A DNA stretch of 21,385 nt from CAYOWK01 sp964407665 (lineage in GTDB: Bacteria; Pseudomonadota; Alphaproteobacteria; Caulobacterales; Hyphomonadaceae): contig CAYOWK010000064.1 of assembly GCA_964407665.1 (NCBI GenBank), forward strand, positions 1-21,385. The letters are read 5' to 3'. Positions 13,454-21,317 of this stretch are shown here, one piece after another. Below the pieces are notes generated by a model that saw only the letters and a program-made list of their open reading frames with translations, was not told where the DNA came from and ran no database searches. Position 1 is the stretch's first letter. Every line of letters begins with the position of its first letter. The translations under genes were made by a program, and so were the position numbers.

Positions 13454-14698
13454 GTGAGCCAGAAACGCATCCTTCTGATCATCGGCGGCGGCATCGCGGC
13501 CTTCAAGTCGCTCGAGCTGATCCGCCTGCTGGCGAAGCAGGGCGTCGCCTCGCGCGCCATCCTGACCAAAGCCGGGGCCGAGTTCGTGACGCCGCTGTCG
13601 GTCTCGGCGCTGTCCGGCGAGAAAGTCTTCCAGGACCTGTTCGACCTCACCGACGAAGCCGAGATGGGGCATATCGAACTCTCGCGCTCGGCCGACCTTG
13701 TCGTGGTCTGCCCCGCGACCGCCGACCTGATCGCCAAGGCCGCCAATGGCCACGCGAACGATCTGGCGTCCACCACCCTCCTCGCAACCGACAAGCGCGT
13801 CCTGATGGTTCCCGCCATGAACGTGCGAATGTGGGAGCATGCCGCTGTCAGGCGCAACGTCGCCCGCCTGCGCGCGGACGGCGTGGCCGTCATGGAGCCC
13901 GATGTCGGCGCGATGGCCTGTGGCGAGTTCGGTCCTGGCCGCCTGCCCGAGCCCGAGCGCATCGCCGCCGAAATCCTCGCCATGCTGGCCCCGCCCGCCG
14001 AAGCTTTCATCGGTCCGCTGGCTGGCTTCAAGGCCGTCGTGACGGCTGGACCGACGCGCGAACCGCTCGATCCCGTTCGCTACATTTCCAATCACTCGTC
14101 CGGCAAGCAGGGCTATGCCATCGCCGGCGCCCTCGCCGATCTCGGCGCCGACGTGACGCTGGTCAGCGGCCCCGTCGCGATTTCCCCACCTGCCAATGTG
14201 ACCCTCGTCAGGGTCGAGACCGCACTCGAGATGTTCGACGCGGTCAAATCCGGCCTGCCGGCGGACGTCTTCGTCTCGGTCGCCGCCGTCGCCGACTGGC
14301 GCCCCGCCGTGCAGTCGAGCCAGAAGCTCAAGATCAAGGGCGCGGCTTCAAAGGCCCTGACGCTCGAGCTGACCGAAAACCCCGACATCCTGAAGACGAT
14401 CGCCTCCTCGAAGAAGGCGCGGCCGCGGCTCGTGGTCGGCTTCGCCGCCGAAACCAACGATGTCGAAGCGCACGCCCGCGCCAAGCTGAAGCGCAAGGGT
14501 TGCGACTGGATCGTCGCCAATGATGTGTCGGGCGACATCATGGGCGGCGCCGAGAACGAAATTCTTCTGGTCACCCGCGACGGCGCCGAGCGCTGGGAAC
14601 GCATGGACAAGGCCGACGTCGCCCGCCGGATCGCCCAGCGCATCGCGGATTCTTTCTACGATCCCGAAGCCGGCGAAGCTTCCTTCGCGGCGGAATAA
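13454..14698 (+). CDS. coaBC: Bifunctional phosphopantothenoylcysteine decarboxylase / phosphopantothenate-cysteine ligase
   Basis: CoaBC makes 4'-phosphopantetheine from 4'-phosphopantothenate, cysteine and CTP in coenzyme A synthesis. The 414-residue protein has an N-terminal flavodoxin-like CoaC domain (about 1-180) with the catalytic His73 in 'MGHIELSR', 'CPATADLIAK', 'PAMNVRMW' (120-127) and Cys156 in 'MACGEFGPGRL'. The C-terminal CoaB domain (about 192-414) has 'VVTAGPTREPLDPVRYIS', 'NHSSGKQG' (N213), 'VAAVADWRP', 'KLKIKG', 'ENPDIL' and 'GFAAET'. The GTG start at 13454 is chosen because GGAG lies six bases upstream and the domain starts at once (QKRILLIIGGGIAAFKS). Upstream in-frame codons run through repeats. 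It heads a plus-strand group that also contains dut. Confidence 0.96.
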   Translation: MSQKRILLIIGGGIAAFKSLELIRLLAKQGVASRAILTKAGAEFVTPLSVSALSGEKVFQDLFDLTDEAEMGHIELSRSADLVVVCPATADLIAKAANGHANDLASTTLLATDKRVLMVPAMNVRMWEHAAVRRNVARLRADGVAVMEPDVGAMACGEFGPGRLPEPERIAAEILAMLAPPAEAFIGPLAGFKAVVTAGPTREPLDPVRYISNHSSGKQGYAIAGALADLGADVTLVSGPVAISPPANVTLVRVETALEMFDAVKSGLPADVFVSVAAVADWRPAVQSSQKLKIKGAASKALTLELTENPDILKTIASSKKARPRLVVGFAAETNDVEAHARAKLKRKGCDWIVANDVSGDIMGGAENEILLVTRDGAERWERMDKADVARRIAQRIADSFYDPEAGEASFAAE

Positions 14699-14772
14699 CG
14701 CGCTGCTGTCTCTGGCCTTGGCCGGTCGCGTTGCCTAAAGAACCCGGGTCAGTGTTCTGCCGGGCAGCCTTC

Positions 14773-15057
14773 ATGATCCGCCATATCGTCTTCTTCAGCC
14801 TCAAGGCCGAAACGGATCGCGACGCGGCCATCGCCCGGCTGTCGGACCTCGGAACGATTCCCGGCTCCACCACCTTTGAAGTGCGACCGTGCCTGAAGGC
14901 CGACCAGATCGCCAACGAGATCGACGTCGTGGTCTATGGCGAATTCCCGGACATCGAGGCACTCCGGGCCTACAAGCAGCACCCGACCTACGACGCCGTG
15001 ACCCGCGACGTGCGCCCGACCCGCGAACTCCGGTTTGCTGCCGACATCGAGGGCTGA
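14773..15057 (+). CDS. Dabb family (stress-responsive alpha-beta barrel) protein
   Basis: This is a 94-residue single-domain protein starting MIRHIVFFSLKAETDRDAAI, the characteristic Dabb N-terminus, and ending 'YKQHPTYDAVTRDVRPTRELRFAADIEG'. The fold is a dimeric ferredoxin-like barrel; bacterial members mostly have no assigned reaction. I chose ATG 14773 over an in-frame TTG at 14731 because the latter adds a non-homologous leader (PKEPGSVFCRAAF). It lies 74 bp after coaBC on the same strand and its ribosome-binding site is weak. It separates coaBC from dut, which are often direct neighbours in alphaproteobacteria. Confidence 0.85.
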   Translation: MIRHIVFFSLKAETDRDAAIARLSDLGTIPGSTTFEVRPCLKADQIANEIDVVVYGEFPDIEALRAYKQHPTYDAVTRDVRPTRELRFAADIEG

Positions 15058-15071
15058 ACCCTGCCGGCGGC

Positions 15072-15497
15072 TCAGGACGGCTTGCGCGTGTGGTAGGTAA
15101 GCGCGAGGCCAATGCAGTGCCTCAGTTCGACCCAAGGGATATCGTCCCCCAGCAGAAAAATGAAGGCGCGGTCCCCCTCATACCGGAAAACGCCCGTATA
15201 ATGCTGGCGGAACTCATCGGCGAGGCGCGACTGGCAGTGAAAGTAGAGCGAATAGGCTTGGGGATCATCCTTGCGCGCATCAATGCGGACGGTCGTGCCT
15301 ATATTGGGGCGAGCCGGAAGGTAGGCGGGCTGCCTCCATTTGAGTGTCTCCAACACGGTTCCGGCGCCGAGCGTCTGGTCGGCCGTATCCAGCACCACTT
15401 CGCGCAAATGGAGCAACGCATCGCGGATCGCCTGTGGATAGGCGTCGAACACCGCTTTGACCGATGGGTCGAAAAAGCGATGACTCATACTGGACAT
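15072..15497 (-). CDS. DUF1801 domain protein (YdhG-like)
   Basis: This 141-residue protein has the DUF1801 pattern: an N-terminal helix 'VKAVFDAYPQAIRDALLHLREVV', then 'ETLKWRQPAYLPARPNIGTTVRI', 'AYSLYFHCQSRLADEFRQHY' and 'AIFLLG'-like strands. DUF1801 proteins have a small alpha-beta fold with unknown activity. The gene is convergent with the Dabb gene (stops 14 bp apart) and divergent from dut (23 bp between start codons). It therefore breaks up the plus-strand series and cannot be co-transcribed with it. A second in-frame ATG at 15488 is an alternative start. Confidence 0.85.
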   Translation of the reverse strand: MSSMSHRFFDPSVKAVFDAYPQAIRDALLHLREVVLDTADQTLGAGTVLETLKWRQPAYLPARPNIGTTVRIDARKDDPQAYSLYFHCQSRLADEFRQHYTGVFRYEGDRAFIFLLGDDIPWVELRHCIGLALTYHTRKPS

Positions 15498-15520
15498 CCC
15501 CGCCGCCTGCAGAGTGCATC

Positions 15521-15976
15521 ATGCCAGACATCGTAATCGAGATCGCCCCCCTCCCCCATTTCGAGGGACTGCAGCTTCCTGCCTACGAAACCGAGCTGGC
15601 CGCCGGCATGGATCTGCGCGCAGCCGTCGCAGACGGCGAGCCAGTGACGCTGGCGCCGGGCAAGCGCGCGATGGTCCCCACGGGCCTGACCATGGCGCTG
15701 CCTGCGGGATATGAGGCGCAGGTCCGTCCGCGTTCTGGTCTTGCCGCCAAGCACGGCATCACCTGCCTCAACTCGCCGGGCACCATCGACGCCGACTATC
15801 GCGGTGAGGTGAAGGTCATCCTGATCAATCTGGGCGAGGAGCCTTTCGTCATTCGGCGCGGCGAGCGGATTGCGCAGATGGTGATCGCGCCGGTTACACA
15901 GGCGAAGCTTGAGGTCACGGCAGAGCTGTCGGCGACAGTCCGGGGCGCCGGCGGTTTTGGGTCTACAGGGCGCTGA
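15521..15976 (+). CDS. dut: Deoxyuridine 5'-triphosphate nucleotidohydrolase (dUTPase)
   Basis: Dut hydrolyses dUTP to dUMP and pyrophosphate, preventing uracil incorporation and supplying thymidylate synthesis. The 151-residue protein has all five trimeric-dUTPase motifs: I 'AGMDLRAA' (28-35), II 'PRSGLAAKHGI' (70-80), III 'GTIDADYRGEVKVI' (87-100, with catalytic Asp90), IV 'RGERIAQMVIAPV' (113-125) and V 'RGAGGFGSTG' (141-150). The length is standard. ATG 15521 is preferred because the N-terminus 'MPDIVIEIAPLPHFEGLQLPAY' is typical; an earlier in-frame start would overlap the DUF1801 gene. A MAPEG gene follows 24 bp later. Confidence 0.97.
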   Translation: MPDIVIEIAPLPHFEGLQLPAYETELAAGMDLRAAVADGEPVTLAPGKRAMVPTGLTMALPAGYEAQVRPRSGLAAKHGITCLNSPGTIDADYRGEVKVILINLGEEPFVIRRGERIAQMVIAPVTQAKLEVTAELSATVRGAGGFGSTGR

Positions 15977-16000
15977 GCCCGGAAAACAGGAACGACCACC

Positions 16001-16402
16001 ATGCACGATTTTCCCTGGACGATCATCGTCACGCTGACGGCGCTGGTCCTCTATTTCGCGATGGGTCTGCGCGTGGGCCTCGCCCGTCTGAAGTACAACG
16101 TGCCCGCCCCGGCCACCACCGGCAACGAGACGTTCGAACGCCACTTCCGCGTCCACATGAACACGCTGGAATGGCTTCCTATCTTCCTGCCGTCCCTGTG
16201 GCTGTTCGCTTCGTTCTGGGGCGACATCATTGCTGCGGGAATCGGCGCGGTCTGGATCGCGGGACGCGCCCTCTACATGATCACCTACGTTCGCGATCCT
16301 GCGACCCGCAGCGCCGGATTCGGGCTGCAGGCGCTTTCCTCGTTCGTGCTCCTGATCGGCGCATTTGTCGGCGCTGTGCAGGTGTTGCTGGCGGGCGCCT
16401 GA
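16001..16402 (+). CDS. MAPEG family integral membrane protein
   Basis: This 133-residue inner-membrane protein has about four hydrophobic helices (roughly 8-25, 58-75, 77-97 and 108-130). The loop 'GNETFERHFRVHMNTLEWLPIFLPSLWLFA' contains the E-x-F-x-R-x-x-R-x-H-x-N-T-x-E signature of the MAPEG family (membrane-associated proteins in eicosanoid and glutathione metabolism). Bacterial members often have glutathione transferase or peroxidase activity; none can be assigned here. The gene follows dut by 24 bp, probably on one transcript, with an AGGAAC ribosome-binding site. It converges with the lipoprotein gene 3 bp after its stop. Confidence 0.9.
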   Translation: MHDFPWTIIVTLTALVLYFAMGLRVGLARLKYNVPAPATTGNETFERHFRVHMNTLEWLPIFLPSLWLFASFWGDIIAAGIGAVWIAGRALYMITYVRDPATRSAGFGLQALSSFVLLIGAFVGAVQVLLAGA

Positions 16403-16405
16403 CCG

Positions 16406-16819
16406 CTATGGATCGGGCGGGATCACGTCTTCCAGCGCGCCGGGATTGACGGCGTTCTGGAAGGCGGAGCCGGCCGCCGCCTGCTCCGCTGCGACCTCGA
16501 CCGCAGATGGCTGGTCGCCGGCCGCCTGCACCTGGTCGCAGACCGGGTGGGCCATCTGGATGTCCGAATTGCAGCTGAAATCGCCTTCGGCCGTCTTGGC
16601 AGACCACTCCACCACCTGGGCCCCGCCCCCCTCCAGATCGCGAAGGTGAATATCCGAAATCGCAATCGAATCCGGATCGCTAACCTCCAGAATTTGTGCG
16701 GTTTTTTGCAGAACATTCGCGGGCGCCCGCATCTCGGCCTGCTCGGCGGCGATGTCAGGTCCGCCACAGGCGGCAAGCGACACAGCGGCGGCGAACACGG
16801 CGGCGAAGCGGATGGTCAT
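16406..16819 (-). CDS. Short lipoprotein of unknown function
   Basis: This 137-residue protein (from ATG 16819) has the signal MTIRFAAVFAAAVSLAAC, a lipobox with Cys18. The mature part has a helix-prone start ('AEQAEMRAPANVLQKTAQIL'), a beta-like middle ('SIAISDIHLRDLEGGGAQVVEWSA') with two cysteines ('GDFSCNSD' and 'HPVCDQV') that could form a disulphide in the periplasm, and an Ala/Glu-rich tail. I recognise no family. Upstream ATGs at 16828 and 16849 are in frame; 16819 gives the best signal peptide. It lies 54-84 bp beyond the helicase stop on the same strand. Confidence 0.72.
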   Translation of the reverse strand: MTIRFAAVFAAAVSLAACGGPDIAAEQAEMRAPANVLQKTAQILEVSDPDSIAISDIHLRDLEGGGAQVVEWSAKTAEGDFSCNSDIQMAHPVCDQVQAAGDQPSAVEVAAEQAAAGSAFQNAVNPGALEDVIPPDP

Positions 16820-16903
16820 GGGTGGCATATCCCGCAACAGCGTTACCAAGCCGTCATACTGGACCCGGACAATCCTCTGGGCAAGACGGCTGGGCAGCGG
16901 CCG

Positions 16904-18226
16904 TTAGCCCTGAAGCTCGAGAGCCGGCGGCGCCATGTCGGCCAAGAGGTAGGCGTCCGTCTCCGACACCGGCGACAGCTGCCCTAGGTTGAAGGCCGAG
17001 CGGTCGATGATCAGATCCCGGGGGCGCAGCTCGCGCGACAGCTCCAGCCCCTCCAGCGACCGGCACCGGGAGAAGGCGACATACGCCTGCCCATGGGCAA
17101 ACATGCCCCGGTCAAAGTCGATGAAGACCTTGTCCAGCGTCATGCCCTGCGACTTGTGGATGGTGACGGCATAGGCGAGCCGCATCGGCAGCTGCTTGAA
17201 GGCGCCCACCACCGAGCGCGACACCGCCTGCGACCTGGGGTCGAACTCGTACCGGAACTTTTCCCACGCCTGCGGCGAGACGCGGTGGACGTCGCCCTTG
17301 ATGTTGACGAACACATCGCTCTCGCCCAGCCCCTGAATGGTTCCGAGAGACCCGTTCACCCACCGCCCCGACGGGTCGTTGCGGATCATCAGCACCCGCG
17401 CGCCTTCCTTCAACTCAAGCGACTCCTCTGTCGGAAACGCCTTTTCCTCGAAACTCCCCTCCAGTGTCGCCGAATAGATGCGGGACGGGCCAGAGAGCTC
17501 CGCCAGCCGGGTCTGGTTGATGCGCCAGGCTGCGGCGTTGTTGGGGGTGAGGACGATGTGGGTCTGGCTGGCCTCGGCGGGGGACCGGCCACTGACCCGG
17601 GTCTGCAGAAGGTCCTGGTCTTCCTGGGTGAGGCGCCCGTTGCGCATGCCGTTGAGGATGGCGAGGAAGGACAGGTCCTCCTGCCGGAACACCCGCTTGA
17701 GGGCGGCCAGCCTGAACCCGCCGCCGGCGAAGGCGTGGGCGCGGAAGAACCAGGCTCCGCCATACTCGGCATCGAGGATGGGCTGGACCTGGGCTTCGAC
17801 CACGGGGGGCAGCTGGTGCAGGTCGCCTGACAGAATCATCCGGACCCCTCCGAATGGCGCCCGGTTGCCGCGATTGAGACGCAGCGCATTGTCGATCGCC
17901 TGCAGCATGTCGGCGCGCACCATCGAGATCTCGTCGATGATCATCGTCTCGACGGCCTTGACCACACGCTGGTTGCGCAGCTTGCGGGCGTCAGCTGCAT
18001 CCAGAAGGCGAGGCGGGAAATTGAAGAAGGAGTGGATGGTCTGGCCGCCGACGTGGACCGCGGCGAGCCCAGTCGGGGCCAGCACGACCGCCCTGTCCTT
18101 CTCGGCCTGGATGATCTGGCGCAACAGCGTTGTCTTGCCGGTGCCGGCCCGCCCCGTGAGGAAAACGTTGCGCCCGCCATTGACGATATCGGCCACGAGG
18201 GGCGCATAGACGTTTGAAACGGTCAT
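16904..18226 (-). CDS. PIF1/RecD-like superfamily 1B DNA helicase
   Basis: This 440-residue ATPase shows the SF1B motif series: Walker A 'GRAGTGKTT' (K31), motif Ia 'APTGLAAVHVGGQTIHSFF', Walker B 'MIIDEISMV' (D98, E99), 'GDLHQLPPV' (motif III), 'RVFRQED', 'VTIHKSQGMTLD' (motif V) and 'GQAYVAFSRCRSLEGL' (motif VI). That is the core of PIF1-like 5'-3' helicases, with none of the large accessory domains of eukaryotic PIF1. Motif V wording is very close to PIF1 proteins. ATG 18226 is preferred to a TTG at 18229. The gene is divergent from the moeB-like gene with only 22 bp between starts. A role in resolving DNA secondary structure or recombination is inferred from the family. Confidence 0.9.
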   Translation of the reverse strand: MTVSNVYAPLVADIVNGGRNVFLTGRAGTGKTTLLRQIIQAEKDRAVVLAPTGLAAVHVGGQTIHSFFNFPPRLLDAADARKLRNQRVVKAVETMIIDEISMVRADMLQAIDNALRLNRGNRAPFGGVRMILSGDLHQLPPVVEAQVQPILDAEYGGAWFFRAHAFAGGGFRLAALKRVFRQEDLSFLAILNGMRNGRLTQEDQDLLQTRVSGRSPAEASQTHIVLTPNNAAAWRINQTRLAELSGPSRIYSATLEGSFEEKAFPTEESLELKEGARVLMIRNDPSGRWVNGSLGTIQGLGESDVFVNIKGDVHRVSPQAWEKFRYEFDPRSQAVSRSVVGAFKQLPMRLAYAVTIHKSQGMTLDKVFIDFDRGMFAHGQAYVAFSRCRSLEGLELSRELRPRDLIIDRSAFNLGQLSPVSETDAYLLADMAPPALELQG

Positions 18227-18248
18227 CAACGGGTCCGGTCAGCGAGTC

Positions 18249-19016
18249 ATGAGTCTATCCCCCGAACAGCTGGAACGCTACGCCCGGCATATCATGCTCC
18301 GGGAGGTCGGCGGGCCGGGCCAGCAGAGGCTTCTGTCGGCCCATGTGGCGATTGTCGGGCTTGGCGCGCTGGGCGGGCCTGCCGCGCTGTTTCTGGCGGC
18401 GGCAGGCGTGCGGCGGCTGACGCTGATCGATGACGATGATGTCTCCCTTTCGAACCTCCAGAGACAGGTCCAGTTCGCCACCGACGACATCGGGCAGCCG
18501 AAGACCGAGGCCGTGCAGCGCGCCATCGAGCGGCGCAATCCGGACTGCATCGTGCGCTCGATCCGCACGCGCCTCGACTCCTCCAACGCGACCGGCCTGC
18601 TGTCCGGCGAGCATCTGGTGATCGACGGGACAGACAGTTTTCAGGCGCGGTTCGATATCAATGCGGCCTGTCACGAGCTGGGCCTGACGCTGGTCTCCGG
18701 CGCGGTCGGGCGCTGGAATGCGCAGGTCGCTGTCTACAAATCCGGCCTTACGAAAGACCGGCCACGCGCCGAGCGCCTGCCCTGCTATCGCTGCCTCGTC
18801 AGCGAGATCCCCGGCGATGAGGAGACCTGCGCGGCTGTCGGCGTCATCGGCCCGCTGACAGGGATTGTCGGCTCCCGGCTGGCGCTCGAGGCCGTCAAGG
18901 AGATCACCGGAGCCGGCCAGAGTCTGGCAGGCCGGCTCTGGGTGTTCGACGGGCTGACCGGCGACAGCCGCATGGTGCGCTTGCCCGCCGATCCCGCCTG
19001 CGTGGTCTGTGGCTGA
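18249..19016 (+). CDS. MoeB/ThiF/HesA-family adenylyltransferase
   Basis: This 255-residue E1-like protein would adenylate the C-terminal glycine of a ubiquitin-like sulphur carrier (MoaD or ThiS). It shows the nucleotide motif GLGALG (37-42), 'LIDDDDVSLSNLQRQ' (Arg72), 'GQPKTEA' (Lys85), 'IDGTDSFQARF' (Asp129), 'CYRCL' (Cys179, Cys182) and 'CVVCG' (Cys251, Cys254). The last two pairs are the zinc ligands. Cys194 in 'EETCAAVGVIGPLTGIVG' aligns with the conserved C-V-G-x-L-G-P region. No rhodanese domain is present, so it is the short form. It could be MoeB or ThiF, and the genes for the partner carrier are not in the window. It converges with the S9 peptidase gene 3 bp after its stop. Confidence 0.9.
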   Translation: MSLSPEQLERYARHIMLREVGGPGQQRLLSAHVAIVGLGALGGPAALFLAAAGVRRLTLIDDDDVSLSNLQRQVQFATDDIGQPKTEAVQRAIERRNPDCIVRSIRTRLDSSNATGLLSGEHLVIDGTDSFQARFDINAACHELGLTLVSGAVGRWNAQVAVYKSGLTKDRPRAERLPCYRCLVSEIPGDEETCAAVGVIGPLTGIVGSRLALEAVKEITGAGQSLAGRLWVFDGLTGDSRMVRLPADPACVVCG

Positions 19017-19019
19017 CCG

Positions 19020-21071
19020 CTAGGGTTTCGCCACCGGCAGATGCTTGTCGAGGAAGGCGCCAAGCTCGGTCAGGTAGGTCTTCAGCGTTCCGTTCTGGAA
19101 GCTGTGGTCGCCCTTCTCGAAGACCACATATTTCACGTCCTTGCCCGCCGCTCGCATTGCCTTCTCCATGCGTTCGGACTGCTCGATCGGCACGATGTCG
19201 TCTTCCTTGCCGTGCAGAAGGAGAACGGGCGCCTTGATGCGGTCGATCATGTAGACAGCCGAATTCTCGTCCATTTCCTTCTTGTCGCGGCCGGGATCGC
19301 CAAGCTGCGCGGACCAGTATTCGAATGCGCGGCTGTCGGGGCCTTCCTCCCGCCGCTCCCAGCGCTGCATCATGTGCAGGTCCGAAACGCCTGCCATGGC
19401 GGACGCGCACTTGAAGCGGTCTGCGTCGCGCGCAATGCCCGTCATCGCGGCGTACCCGCCGTAGGATTCACCCACGATGCAGGCGCGGCTGGTGTCTGCG
19501 AGACCCTGCGCGGCGAGCCAGTCCATGCCGTCGATGAGATCATCCTGCATCGCGCGGCCCCACTGGCGATGGCCGCTTTTTGCGAAGGCCTCGCCGTAAC
19601 CGGCCGATCCGCGGAAGTTGGGCTGGAACACGGCATAACCCTTGGCCGCGAGAAACTGCACGACCGGGTGGAAGCTCGCCGTGTCGCGCACTTCCGGGCC
19701 GCCGTGCGGATAGACGATCAGCGGCGCCTTCACGTCGGCATTCTTGCGGACGGGCGGGGTGAAATAGCCGTGGATCGTGAGACCGTCACGCGCCTTGTAG
19801 GTAATCGGGATGGACGCCGAGAGCGCCTTCTCCGGGATGAAGGGGTTCACGCGGCGCAGGTCAGCGACATTGGCCTTGCGGGTGTCGTAGAGGTGGTAGG
19901 ATCCGGGTTCGGCCGGGCCGAAGGCCCGGACCAGCCACACGTTCTGGTCGTCGCTGATGCCGGCGATGCCGACATTGAGGCCCTTGCCAAAATACTCCCG
20001 CAGGCCGTTGTAGTGCGCCTGCTTCGCCGGGTCGGTAAACTTGATGGTGAGCATGTCGGACCAGGCAAGGCCGCCGGCAAAGGCGCCCGTGGCGGGATCG
20101 AACAGTGCGCTGCCCACATCCACGGCGCTGTCTGCGTACACTTCGGAGATGAACTTGCGCGTCGCGGTGTCGTAGAGGTGGATGGCCATGCGGTCAGCGC
20201 CGTCAGCGCGCGCCGCGACATAGTACTGGCCACGCGCCGGGCCGGGTGCGATCGGATCGAAATCGAGGAACGTGTTCGACTCGCGGTCAAAGCGCACGCG
20301 CCGGGCCTCGACCCATTTCTGGGGATCGTCCGCTGCGGGCGTCATGATCCGCATCTCGGTGCCGCGCTTGTTGCTGTCGATCCGCATGGCCGGATAGCCG
20401 GTGCGATCGGTGAGCCATCTCATCGTCTGGTCGGTGCCACGCCCGAGGAGCGTGGATTTTCCGGTCTTCACATTGACCTTCAGAAGGTCGAGCTGGCCGT
20501 CCTTGCGCGAGCGCATGATGACGTGTTCAGGGTCGCCATAGATTCGGCTGGCGTCCTCGGCGCCGAGCGCGGCGCTGAGGCGGTTGCCTTCCTTGAGGAC
20601 CCGGCCGCGACCCAGGAGCGAAACTTCGTTCTTGAAGTCCCTGTCCATGGCGAAATACTGCGGCGCGCCCTTCACCTGAAGGCCGCGGAAGTTGAAATCG
20701 ATGTCCACCTCGCGGGCGCCGACGCTGTAGACGACGCGGTCGTCAGACACCCAGATAAAGTCACTCACCCGGGCATCACCGAGCGGCAGCGCGCTGGGCT
20801 TACCCTTCTGGACCAGATCCTCGACGATGACGTAGGTCATCTTCTCCTGGCGCGCGATCGTCGCAACATAGCGACCGCTGGGAGACATGAAGATGCCGTC
20901 GACCTCGGGCTCGACCGCGAAGGCTTCTGCCTGGATCGGCTCTCCGGGCACGATGGAAACCAGTGTGACGGGCGGCTCGAGATTGACGTCGGTCTTCTGC
21001 GCAACGGCAGCCGGCGCCGACAGGAACGCTGCGATGGCCAGAAGCCCCGCGCCCATAAAGTTTCTGCTCAT
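19020..21071 (-). CDS. Secreted S9 family (prolyl oligopeptidase-type) peptidase
   Basis: This 683-residue exported serine peptidase has the signal peptide MSRNFMGAGLLAIAAFLSAP...AVAQ (about 1-25). Residues 30-400 form a propeller-like domain, and about 420-683 the alpha/beta-hydrolase domain. The catalytic triad is S536 in 'GESYGGYAAM', D624 in 'LLHGKEDDIVP' and H656 in 'EKGDHSFQN'. The oxyanion-region 'YPHGGPEVRD' and 'FQPNFRGSAGYG' are also S9. The length fits acylaminoacyl/dipeptidyl peptidase relatives. I chose ATG 21071 because it is immediately before the signal peptide; the in-frame start at 21221 would run through the structured RNA. It probably works in the periplasm on peptides; substrate preference is not readable. 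Confidence 0.93.
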   Translation of the reverse strand: MSRNFMGAGLLAIAAFLSAPAAVAQKTDVNLEPPVTLVSIVPGEPIQAEAFAVEPEVDGIFMSPSGRYVATIARQEKMTYVIVEDLVQKGKPSALPLGDARVSDFIWVSDDRVVYSVGAREVDIDFNFRGLQVKGAPQYFAMDRDFKNEVSLLGRGRVLKEGNRLSAALGAEDASRIYGDPEHVIMRSRKDGQLDLLKVNVKTGKSTLLGRGTDQTMRWLTDRTGYPAMRIDSNKRGTEMRIMTPAADDPQKWVEARRVRFDRESNTFLDFDPIAPGPARGQYYVAARADGADRMAIHLYDTATRKFISEVYADSAVDVGSALFDPATGAFAGGLAWSDMLTIKFTDPAKQAHYNGLREYFGKGLNVGIAGISDDQNVWLVRAFGPAEPGSYHLYDTRKANVADLRRVNPFIPEKALSASIPITYKARDGLTIHGYFTPPVRKNADVKAPLIVYPHGGPEVRDTASFHPVVQFLAAKGYAVFQPNFRGSAGYGEAFAKSGHRQWGRAMQDDLIDGMDWLAAQGLADTSRACIVGESYGGYAAMTGIARDADRFKCASAMAGVSDLHMMQRWERREEGPDSRAFEYWSAQLGDPGRDKKEMDENSAVYMIDRIKAPVLLLHGKEDDIVPIEQSERMEKAMRAAGKDVKYVVFEKGDHSFQNGTLKTYLTELGAFLDKHLPVAKP

Positions 21072-21100
21072 GCAAATCCCCGTGCCGGATACAGCAGACA

Positions 21101-21128
21101 AAAATAGATGAATTGACCGTAGCGGCAA
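21101..21128 (-). promoter_or_regulatory. Possible promoter for the S9 peptidase gene
   Basis: On the minus strand TTGCCG (21128-21123) and TATTTT (21106-21101) are separated by 16 bp. This is a weak match to the sigma-70 consensus (3/6 and 4/6). It lies just downstream of structured RNA copy B. If used, transcription would begin near 21094 and the RNA copy would not be in the peptidase mRNA. Confidence 0.35.
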
Positions 21129-21156
21129 GCCATTCCTGCTGCACGCGCGATCTCGT

Positions 21157-21317
21157 GTTCGGACCGGCGCGTTCGCCGTCCGTGATGCTGTCGTCTCCCC
21201 CCGTTTTGCCCGCTTGGGCATAGGGAGGCGGGGCGCGTGAGAACGCGCCTTGTTTGGTACAATGCCAGTCTTGCGACTGGCCGGTGCGTGTTCCCACGCG
21301 CCCCGTGTCAGACGTTT
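21157..21317 (-). ncRNA. Candidate structured RNA, copy B (upstream of the S9 peptidase)
   Basis: On the minus strand it begins with the same AAACGTCTGACACGGGG block as copy A. P1: 21305-21295 pairs with 21229-21239, then G.U (21294/21240), 21293-21290 with 21241-21244, an A.C mismatch, and 21288-21286 with 21246-21248. P2 is GCCAGTC-GCAA-GACTGGC (21281-21264, GNRA loop). P3 is TTGT/ACAA with loop ACCAA (21262-21250). P4 is CTCCC/GGGAG (21227-21223 with 21199-21195) holding an inner TGCCC/GGGCA hairpin. P5 is CGGACGGCG / CGCCGGTCCG (21182-21160) and the same GAAC tail. It is 161 nt, ending 85 bp before the peptidase ATG. Stems differ from copy A but stay paired. Confidence 0.68.

Noticed and set aside
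19041..21107. 688-codon plus-strand open frame opposite the S9 peptidase gene
   Set aside because: It mirrors the peptidase, which has signal peptide, triad and fold motifs. The antisense product is rich in Arg/His/Val without any domain, typical of a GC-rich shadow frame.
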